From contig CAKTPP010000004.1 in assembly GCA_934591895.1 (NCBI GenBank), positions 124,001 to 188,000 on the forward strand: a DNA stretch of 64,000 nucleotides. The letters run 5' to 3'. Shown in pieces: positions 58,337 to 64,000 of the stretch (its first letter is position 1; every line of letters starts with the position of its first letter). Below the pieces are notes generated by a model that worked only from the letters and a program-made list of their open reading frames with translations, was not told where the DNA came from and made no database searches. The position numbers and the translations under genes were made by a program. This DNA comes from an uncultured Oscillospiraceae bacterium. Its GTDB lineage: Bacteria; Bacillota; Clostridia; Oscillospirales; Oscillospiraceae.

Positions 58337-58355
58337 TGGTGGGGGAAGATGGATT
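58337..58355 (-). repeat. 19-bp duplicate of the tRNA-Tyr 3-prime end
   Basis: TGGTGGGGGAAGATGGATT at 58337-58355 is identical to 58436-58454, the CCA end, acceptor strand and part of the T arm of tRNA-Tyr, 99 bp downstream of the tRNA. It also pairs with TCCATCTTCCC (58381-58391) to form a hairpin. Looks like an attachment-site-type duplication or a tRNA fragment. Confidence 0.7.
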
Positions 58356-58397
58356 TCCCCTGACGGGGATAAACTTCGACTCCATCTTCCCGGCAAA

Positions 58398-58435
58398 GAA
58401 AAATACCGACCGTCCAAAAGGACAATCGGCATTTT
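58398..58435 (-). terminator. Terminator of the tRNA transcript
   Basis: Hairpin ATGCCGATTGTCC/GGACGGTCGGTAT with G-T pairs and TTTT loop, then TTTTTC on the minus strand, directly after tRNA-Tyr. Confidence 0.75.
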
Positions 58436-58520
58436 TGGTGGGGGAAGATGGATTCGAACCATCGAAGGCATTGCCAGCAGATTTACAGTCTGTCCCCTTT
58501 GGCCACTCGGGAATTCCCCC
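58436..58520 (-). tRNA. tRNA-Tyr (GTA)
   Basis: 85 nt with encoded CCA (58438-58436). Acceptor GGGGGAA/TTCCCCC, anticodon loop CTGTAAA with GTA, long variable arm typical of tRNA-Tyr, T loop TTCGAAT. Confidence 0.97.
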
Positions 58521-58540
58521 ATATGCAATTCGTCAGTAGG

Positions 58541-58616
58541 TGGAGCTGGTAGACGGACTCGAACCCCCGACCTGCTGATTACAAATCAGCTGCTCTACCA
58601 ACTGAGCTATACCAGC
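58541..58616 (-). tRNA. tRNA-Thr (TGT)
   Basis: 76 nt with encoded CCA. Acceptor GCTGGTA/TACCAGC, D arm GCTCAGTTGGTAGAGC, anticodon stem CTGAT/ATCAG with TGT, T loop TTCGAGT. 20 bp upstream of tRNA-Tyr on the same transcript. Confidence 0.97.
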
Positions 58617-58633
58617 ACAACACCGGCCTATGT

Positions 58634-58662
58634 ATCATAGCAAAACGGCCTGTGTTTGTCAA
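58634..58662 (-). promoter_or_regulatory. Promoter of the tRNA-Thr/tRNA-Tyr transcript
   Basis: Minus strand -35 TTGACA (58662-58657), 17-bp spacer, -10 TATGAT (58639-58634), 18 bp before the tRNA-Thr 5-prime end. Confidence 0.88.
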
Positions 58663-58702
58663 CAAAAATTTTCGGAAATTCAAAAGAAATTGGAGGAAAC
58701 GG

Positions 58703-58981
58703 ATGCAACTGAAGGAACTTGCGGCGCAATACCGCGCCACGGGCTGCGCGCTGCGTGCGCGTGCGGCCGAACTGCGTCTGGAGCTGGCGGCCATGCCGCG
58801 CTCCGGCCGCGCCCGACGCGAGCTCTCTGAGCGGATCGCGCGGCTGGAGGAGATGGCGGGCGAGACGCTGCGCACGGCGGGCTATCTCGCGCATTATTAC
58901 GACCCCGACAGCCGCGCGCCGTGCGCGGATTGCGTTTCGGCGCAGGGTGTGCTATACTGGCGGCATGAAACACTCAGATAG
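58703..58981 (+). CDS. Hypothetical small helical protein
   Basis: 92 residues, no family recognised. Two amphipathic helices (about 3-30, 38-62; heptad-like, Arg/Glu/Ala/Leu rich) then YLAHYYDPDSRAPCADC with a single Cys pair. ATG at 58703 has GGAGG 8 bases upstream. Its last 17 bases overlap the start of the GH25 gene, and that gene's promoter lies inside it. Confidence 0.7.
   Translation: MQLKELAAQYRATGCALRARAAELRLELAAMPRSGRARRELSERIARLEEMAGETLRTAGYLAHYYDPDSRAPCADCVSAQGVLYWRHETLR
58930..58958 (+). promoter_or_regulatory. Promoter giving a leaderless GH25 transcript
   Basis: -35 TTGCGT (58930-58935), 17-bp spacer, -10 TATACT (58953-58958), then six bases and the ATG at 58965. Same geometry and same -10 as the XRE gene at 41.6 kb. 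No ribosome site. Confidence 0.6.
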
Positions 58982-59852
58982 AAACAGAAAGAATACCGGC
59001 GCTCCGCTGCGCCGCGCGCTGTCCGCGCTGCTCGGCGCGCTGCTGCTCTGCTCGCTGACGGGCTGCTCCGTGCGCGACCTGCACATCGGTCAGGTCGAGG
59101 TCAACACCGGCATCGCCACCGCGTGGATCACGCCGGCAAAGGGCGTGGACAAATTTGCGATCGCGGCCGAGGACTTCTCCGTCCGCGACGACGGCACCGT
59201 GACCTACACCGGCACGGCCTACCGCGCGCTGCAGGGCATCGACGTGTCCACCTTCCAGCAGGAGATCGACTGGCAGGCCGTCGCGGATTCCGGCATCGAA
59301 TTCGCGTTCATCCGCGCGGGCTACCGTGGCTACGGCAAGGGAGCCATCGTCGAAGACGACCGCTTCCGTCAGAACGTCGCCGGGGCGCGCGCCGCCGGAC
59401 TGCGCGTTGGGCTGTACTTCTTCTCGCAGGCGGTCTCACCCGAGGAGGCTGCCGAGGAGGCGCAGTGGCTGGTCGATGCGGCGCACGATTTTCAGATCGA
59501 TCTGCCGCTCGTGTTCGACTGGGAGAACATCGACCCGAGCTCGGTCGCCGCCGGCGACACGGTGCGCACGGCGGAGATGACCGGCGAGGACGTCACGGCC
59601 TGCGCCGCCGCGTTCTGCGCCGCGGTCGAGGACGCGAGCTATGACGCCGCCGTCTACGGTAACCGCTGGCAGGGATACTATGACTATGACTTCACGCAGC
59701 TCAGGGACTATGCTTTCTGGGTGAGCGCGCCGGGCACGGCGGACGATTTTTACTACGCGCACGACTTCTGGCAGTACAGCTATCAGGGCACGGTGCCGGG
59801 CATCACCGGAAATGTTGACCGTGACCTGTGGTTTGTGCCGATCACGACGTGA
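58965..59852 (+). CDS. GH25-family lysozyme-like lipoprotein
   Basis: 295 residues. Lipoprotein signal (about 17-34, LSALLGALLLCSLTGC, lipobox LTGC), a linker domain of about 50 residues, then glycoside hydrolase family 25: GIDVSTFQQEIDW, AFIRAGYRGYG and catalytic Asp/Glu in LVFDWENID, ending with FWQYSYQGTVPGITGNVD. Cleaves muramyl-N-acetylglucosamine bonds in peptidoglycan, on the outer membrane face. Start placed at the ATG six bases after a -10; longer reading is inside the previous gene. SLH protease gene follows 11 bp later. Confidence 0.93.
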   Translation: MKHSDRNRKNTGAPLRRALSALLGALLLCSLTGCSVRDLHIGQVEVNTGIATAWITPAKGVDKFAIAAEDFSVRDDGTVTYTGTAYRALQGIDVSTFQQEIDWQAVADSGIEFAFIRAGYRGYGKGAIVEDDRFRQNVAGARAAGLRVGLYFFSQAVSPEEAAEEAQWLVDAAHDFQIDLPLVFDWENIDPSSVAAGDTVRTAEMTGEDVTACAAAFCAAVEDASYDAAVYGNRWQGYYDYDFTQLRDYAFWVSAPGTADDFYYAHDFWQYSYQGTVPGITGNVDRDLWFVPITT

Positions 59853-59863
59853 GGAGGCGCAGA

Positions 59864-61681
59864 ATGAAGAAACGACTTTTGACCCTGCTGCTGGCGCTCG
59901 CGCTCCTGTTTTCGCTGGCGCTGCCGGCGGCGGCGCTGCAGGCGCAGCCCGTCGAGGTCGGCAGCGCGCTGGAGCTGGCACAGGAGATGGCTGCGCCGGC
60001 ATCCACGCGCCGCGGCCTGTTCCGCGCGCGCACTGCGGTGGCCGAACCCACGCGCGTGATCGCCTTTGCAGACACGCTCACCGGCGGGTACGGCGCCGAC
60101 CGTGTGCTGCATCTGGCGGCGTGGCGGGAATATGTGTTCGAATTTTCCGACGCGCAGACCGCGCAGCGCGCGCTCGAACAGCTGCGCGCGAACCCCGACG
60201 TGACGGACTGCTTCCTCGACGAGGCGTTCTCGGCGGAGGAGACGCTGTCCGGCCTCTGGGACGAGACGCCCAGCTATTCCTGGGGCGGCCGCACCATGGG
60301 CTTTACGACGCTGCGCCATCAGGCGCAGCTGCTGCTGCCCGCCGGCAGCAGCGTCACGGTCGCCGTCATCGACACGGGCGCGGACTGCACGCATGCAATG
60401 CTCCGGGGACGCGTGTCGGCCTACAGCTATGACTTTGCCAACGCAACGGCCGACGTGACGGACATCAACGGCCACGGCACGGCCACGGCCGGACTCGTTG
60501 CCGACCTCACGCCCGACGCGGTGAACGTGATGGTGCTGCGCGTGTATGACGACGACAACATGTCGAAGGCGTCGCGCGTGCTCACGGCGCTCGAGTATGC
60601 GCTGGAAAACGGCGCGACCGTCGTCAATCTCAGCCTCGGCTGGACGAACGCCATCGAAAAGGGCTATACATTTTTAAATAGCGTCCTTGCGCAGGCGTAT
60701 GCCTCGGGCGTGGTCGTGGTCGCGGCGGCGGGCAACCGCAGCCAGAGCAACCCCACCGGCAACGCCGACGATGTCTATCCGGCCAATCAGGAGGCGGTGC
60801 TTACAGTCTCGGGTGTGGACCGCAGCCGTTCGTTTGACAGCAGCTACTCCTCCTCCGGCACGTCGGTGGATCTGTGTGCGCCGGGCTCAAGCGTCGTGGC
60901 CGCGGCGCCGGGCGGCGGCACCTCCGTGCGCAGCGGCACGTCGTTTGCCGCGCCCCATATCGCGGCGGCGGCGGCCTGCGTTCAGGCTGCGCAGCCGGGG
61001 CTGAGCGCCGCGGGCGTGCGCCAGATGCTCTACCGCTACGCAGACGACCTCGGCGATCCCGGCCGGGACGACGAGTACGGCTACGGCCTGCCGGTGCTCA
61101 CGCAGTATTTTCACGACCGGCTGTGTCCGGGGCAGCGCTTCCGCGATATGCCCGCATCGGACGCATGGTCGCATGAGGGGCTGGATTACTGCATCGCCGC
61201 GGGGCTGATGTCCGGCACGTCGGAGGCTGCCGTCTCGCCGGATATGCTCGCCACGCGCGCGCAGATCGTGCAGCTGCTCTGGGCGGCGGCCGGCAAGCCG
61301 GAGACCACGGGCACGCTGCCGTTTACCGATGTCAGCCCCGACGCGTGGTTCTATTCGGCGGTGCGCTGGGCGTATCGCACGGGGCTCGTGTCCGGCACGT
61401 CGGAGACGACCTTTGACCCCAACGCACCGATCAGGCGGCAGGACTTTGCGCTGATCCTCTACATGCAGTCCGGCAGTCCCGCGATGGTCGGCAGTACGCT
61501 CAAGGGCTTCTCGGACGCGGCGCAGGTTTCCGGTTATGCCTACGCTGCGCTCACATGGGCGGTCGAGCAGGGGCTGATCAGCGGCGTCGGCACGGAGGAG
61601 GGCACGCTGCTCATGCCGCGCGGCTATGCCAGCCGCGCACAGGTCGCGACCATCCTCATGGCCTACTGCGAAAAGAAATAA
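59864..61681 (+). CDS. Secreted subtilisin-like (S8) serine protease with SLH anchor
   Basis: 605 residues. Signal peptide (1-25), a propeptide region (about 30-130), S8 catalytic domain with Asp170 (AVIDTGAD), His204 (NGHGTATAG) and Ser360 (SGTSFAAPH), then SLH domains (about 425-600: MLATRAQIVQLLW, VSPDAWFYSAVRWAYRTG, ASRAQVATILM). A wall-bound protease. SD GAGGAGG. Probably co-transcribed with the GH25 gene, both acting on the cell surface. Confidence 0.95.
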   Translation: MKKRLLTLLLALALLFSLALPAAALQAQPVEVGSALELAQEMAAPASTRRGLFRARTAVAEPTRVIAFADTLTGGYGADRVLHLAAWREYVFEFSDAQTAQRALEQLRANPDVTDCFLDEAFSAEETLSGLWDETPSYSWGGRTMGFTTLRHQAQLLLPAGSSVTVAVIDTGADCTHAMLRGRVSAYSYDFANATADVTDINGHGTATAGLVADLTPDAVNVMVLRVYDDDNMSKASRVLTALEYALENGATVVNLSLGWTNAIEKGYTFLNSVLAQAYASGVVVVAAAGNRSQSNPTGNADDVYPANQEAVLTVSGVDRSRSFDSSYSSSGTSVDLCAPGSSVVAAAPGGGTSVRSGTSFAAPHIAAAAACVQAAQPGLSAAGVRQMLYRYADDLGDPGRDDEYGYGLPVLTQYFHDRLCPGQRFRDMPASDAWSHEGLDYCIAAGLMSGTSEAAVSPDMLATRAQIVQLLWAAAGKPETTGTLPFTDVSPDAWFYSAVRWAYRTGLVSGTSETTFDPNAPIRRQDFALILYMQSGSPAMVGSTLKGFSDAAQVSGYAYAALTWAVEQGLISGVGTEEGTLLMPRGYASRAQVATILMAYCEKK

Positions 61682-61693
61682 GATAAGGTATCA

Positions 61694-61733
61694 ATACCCC
61701 CGCCGCAGCTCTGCGAGCTGCGGCGGGGGTATT
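61694..61733. terminator. Bidirectional terminator between the S8 protease and the coiled-coil gene
   Basis: Long stem AATACCCCCGCCGCAGCT / AGCTGCGGCGGGGGTATT with a five-base CTGCG loop region and TTTT after it on the plus side. Confidence 0.85.
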
Positions 61734-61744
61734 TTGCGTCCGGC

Positions 61745-62191
61745 TTATTCCTCCGGTGCGGGCTCCTCGGTCACTTCGACCTCGATGTCCTGCGGGTCGA
61801 TGACCTCCTCCGCGTCGATGGTGTGCAGATCCGGCGCGGGGCGGTATTCCTTCGCGGCGGCGCGCAGCTCGTCCATCTGCGCCTCCATCTCGGCGACGTG
61901 GGCGTTGGCATCCGTCACCTGCTGGCAGAGCTCGGCGAGGAAGGCGTCGGCCGTGTCGTGGTAGTTTTCGTAGTACAGGCGGCCAATCTCGGTGTAGGTG
62001 CGCTTGACGCGCTCAAGCTCGGCGTTGCAGTCCACGGTCAGGCGCGTCATGCGCGAGGCGTACTTGGCGCGCTCGCCCACGGTGTGCGCAGCGCCGGCGA
62101 CCTTGTCACGCATCTCGTCGCTGACGGCCTTGCCAGCTGCGTCAACGACCTTGTCCTTCAGGCTGCTGAACATGTCACGATAGTCTTTCAT
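61745..62191 (-). CDS. Hypothetical coiled-coil protein with acidic tail
   Basis: 148 residues, no membrane span or signal. Residues 1-110 are almost all helix with heptad pattern (VTDANAHVAEMEAQMDELRA), followed by an acidic, Pro-rich end (VIDPQDIEVEVTEEPAPEE). No family name can be given; the short MFSSLKDKVVDAAGKAV start resembles zinc-ribbon or tail-tape-like small membrane-associated helices, weakly. SD AAGGAGG. 45 bp after lgt on the same strand, likely one transcript. Confidence 0.75.
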   Translation of the reverse strand: MKDYRDMFSSLKDKVVDAAGKAVSDEMRDKVAGAAHTVGERAKYASRMTRLTVDCNAELERVKRTYTEIGRLYYENYHDTADAFLAELCQQVTDANAHVAEMEAQMDELRAAAKEYRPAPDLHTIDAEEVIDPQDIEVEVTEEPAPEE

Positions 62192-62236
62192 GGGTCAAAA
62201 CCTCCTTGAACTGAAATGAAACGGTATGCATGGAGC

Positions 62237-63106
62237 TCAGGCATCCTGCTGCGCCTCGCCGCGTTCGCGGTCGACGTAGCGCGGCGGATGCCGGAGCTTT
62301 CCTGTGCAGAGCAGCGCGAGCACGACGGCAGCGGCGGCCGCCGATACGCCGGCCAGCAGCTGGCTGACGCGGATGCCCGTGCCGGTGATGTAGAGGCTGT
62401 CGGTGCGCAGCCCCTCGATGAGCGCGCGGCCGATACCGTACCACACGGCGTAGAGCAGGATCCATTCGCCGTCAAACCTGCGCTCATGCTTCCGGAACCA
62501 GAAGTGCAGCATCAGAAAGCCCGCAAAGTTCCACAGGCTCTCGTAGAGAAACGTCGGGTGTACGTACACGGTCTCACGGCCGGGCAGCGTCAGCCCCATG
62601 CGGGAGAAGGCCGTGGTCTCGCGGCCGAAGGCCTCGCGGTTGATGAAGTTGCCCCAGCGGCCGATGCACTGCCCGATGAGCAGACCGGGCGTGCACGCGT
62701 CGGCGACCGCGCCGAAGGGGATCTTCTTTTTCCGGCACCAGACGACGCCGGTCAGGATACCCGCGATCACGCCGCCGTAGATGGCGAGTCCGCCCTCCCA
62801 GATCTTGAACACATTGAGCGGCTGTTCGCGGTAGTCGCTCCACTGGAAGATGACATAGTACAGCCGCGCGCCGATGATGGCCAGCGGGATCATCCAGATG
62901 AGAAAATCGTAGAGCGTGTCCGGCTCGATGCCGCAGCGGCGGCAGTGCCGCGCGCAGTAGAGCATGGCGAGGATGAAGCCCACGGCGATGATCACGCCGT
63001 ACCAGTAAAACGTGTGGCCAAAGAGCGTGAACGACGCGCTCGGACAGATGCTCCAGTCGCCGAGCAGGGGAAAGCTGATGGAAGCGTCACGCATCATCGT
63101 CGGCAT
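62237..63106 (-). CDS. lgt: Prolipoprotein diacylglyceryl transferase
   Basis: 289 residues, seven membrane segments. Attaches diacylglycerol from phosphatidylglycerol to the lipobox Cys of lipoproteins such as the GH25 and ABC-binding proteins here. WYGVIIAVGFILAM start, GARLYYVIF, GGLAIYGGVIAG, and the signature IGRWGNFINREAFG with essential Arg and Asn; HPTFLYESLWN follows. ATG at 63106 lies 8 bases from GGAGG; GTG at 63115 overlaps that site and is rejected. Confidence 0.96.
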   Translation of the reverse strand: MPTMMRDASISFPLLGDWSICPSASFTLFGHTFYWYGVIIAVGFILAMLYCARHCRRCGIEPDTLYDFLIWMIPLAIIGARLYYVIFQWSDYREQPLNVFKIWEGGLAIYGGVIAGILTGVVWCRKKKIPFGAVADACTPGLLIGQCIGRWGNFINREAFGRETTAFSRMGLTLPGRETVYVHPTFLYESLWNFAGFLMLHFWFRKHERRFDGEWILLYAVWYGIGRALIEGLRTDSLYITGTGIRVSQLLAGVSAAAAAVVLALLCTGKLRHPPRYVDRERGEAQQDA

Positions 63107-63165
63107 CGCCGTCACCTCCCTTCGGCATCACGACCGGGAGCGCCGCCCGGATGTTTTCGGGTCGT

Positions 63166-64000
63166 TTATTTGCCATCGGCAGTCTCCTCCGTTCCCTTGA
63201 GCAGATACACGCAGTCGCACACGATGCCGGCGGCGGCAGCCGTCACGTCGCCGCGCGTGACCTCTTCCGTGAGCGCGGCCATCTCGAGCGGGTCGATGTC
63301 CAGCCCCTGGACCGTGCGGTGGAACCAGTAGCCGGCAAGCGCCCCGGGCGCGTCGGCCTTGGCGCGCAGGTCACCGGCCGCGCTGCGGATGGCGCGGTGC
63401 AGCTCCTCGTCCGTAAAGCCGCCGCTGCGCACGGCGTCGAGCTGCGCGGTGATCTCGGCGAGCGCGCGCTCGTGATCGTCCGCGTCGATGCCGCCCGTCA
63501 CGGTCAGCAGCCCCTTGTGCGTGTCCAGCTGCGAGCCGACGGTGCTGCACAGGCCGAGCCGCTCGTGCAGGCTCAAAAACAGCTTCGATGCCGCACCCCC
63601 GCCGTAGAGCGCGTTCAATACGAACAGCGCCGGCAGGTCGGGGTCTTCCATGCACGTGCCGAGGCGATAGCCCACGGCGAGCCGTGTCTGCGCGCCCGGG
63701 AGCGTCTCGGTCACATAGCGCGGCTGCTCCTCGAGCGCGTTCATGCGGATGTCCGTGCCGATGTCCTCGTCGAGCACTCCGCGCGGCATCGTGGAAAACG
63801 CGTCCGTGAGGATGCGCGCAGCGCGCTTTCCGTCTATGGAGCCGCAGTAGAAGATCTCCACCGGGCTTGATGCCAGCAGGTCGTGGTAGCGCATCGTCAG
63901 TCTGCGGTAGTGGATGCGCTCGGCGCCGCTCTCCTCGCCGAGGCGGGGCACGGCGAAATCCTCGCAGCAGCACATATGGGCGTACAGGCGCTCACGGAGA
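63166..64000 (-). CDS. M16-family (insulinase-like) peptidase, C-terminal part, cut by window edge
   Basis: About 277 residues visible; the frame is open to base 64000 (the codons before the Met at 63975 read LRERLYAH). It contains M16 features of the second, non-catalytic half: YHDLLASSPVEIFYCGSID, ALYGGGAASKLFLSLHERLG and GLCSTVGSQLDTHKG. This is like YmfF, the partner of the YmfH protease, in Firmicutes. The zinc-binding HxxEH part, if any, lies outside the window. 59 bp upstream of lgt. Confidence 0.82.
   Translation of the reverse strand, partial: LRERLYAHMCCCEDFAVPRLGEESGAERIHYRRLTMRYHDLLASSPVEIFYCGSIDGKRAARILTDAFSTMPRGVLDEDIGTDIRMNALEEQPRYVTETLPGAQTRLAVGYRLGTCMEDPDLPALFVLNALYGGGAASKLFLSLHERLGLCSTVGSQLDTHKGLLTVTGGIDADDHERALAEITAQLDAVRSGGFTDEELHRAIRSAAGDLRAKADAPGALAGYWFHRTVQGLDIDPLEMAALTEEVTRGDVTAAAAGIVCDCVYLLKGTEETADGK

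Overview
The window is about 64 kb of high-GC, low-repeat chromosomal DNA that reads as a spore-forming, anaerobic, Gram-positive gut-type Clostridia, most likely an Oscillospiraceae/Ruminococcaceae relative. The grounds are a Spo0A orthologue, HrcA/CIRCE control of groESL, an electron-bifurcating type [FeFe]-hydrogenase operon, several S-layer-homology (SLH) surface proteins, ECF-type vitamin uptake, type III pantothenate kinase, strong Shine-Dalgarno sites and sigma-A promoters. The genus is inference. No phage, CRISPR array or intact insertion sequence was found; the window is mostly core chromosome.

Layout. 1-5.3 kb: groEL (cut by the window edge), groES with CIRCE, a lipid kinase, an rRNA methyltransferase, a membrane protein and aroC. 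5.5-9.1 kb: OmpR-type response regulator, histidine kinase and HtrA-like protease, an envelope-stress module. 9.4-11.8 kb: SsuABC-like ABC importer. 12.2-16.3 kb: HydC-HydB-HydA hydrogenase. 16.7-19.9 kb: hibernation factor, hotdog thioesterase, glycyl-tRNA synthetase. 19.9-23.3 kb: cofactor genes (NAD synthase, ECF S component, CoaX), then an IS3 remnant. 23.5-28.8 kb: three SLH surface proteins. 29.2-32.1 kb: argH and argG. 32.5-37.4 kb: prmA, an amidohydrolase, a SulP transporter with an unusual charged tail. 37.7-41.4 kb: spo0A and a large surface protein of unknown function. 41.6-48.9 kb: two membrane-anchored XRE regulators, a cation efflux gene behind a NiCo (czcD) riboswitch, a two-component system, cardiolipin synthase, a DJ-1/PfpI protein. 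49.1-54.9 kb: DegV, AEC permease, PrsW protease, a third two-component system whose regulator is frameshifted. 55-64 kb: mutY, gdhA, tRNA-Tyr and tRNA-Thr, GH25 lysozyme, SLH-anchored subtilase, lgt and an M16 peptidase cut by the edge.

The most novel signal is a family of short (up to 188 bp) dispersed intergenic elements, seen seven times on both strands. They have TGTCAAAAA/TTTTTGACA ends and two internal hairpins whose stems show compensatory base changes between copies. At four loci the element is bracketed by a direct duplication of local sequence, three times a terminator-like hairpin that differs from locus to locus. I know of no named family that fits.

Other points of interest: a NAD synthase that has lost two of three glutaminase catalytic residues, a Spo0A with a degenerate receiver acidic pocket, candidate Spo0A boxes at three promoters, and two genes with leaderless promoter geometry.
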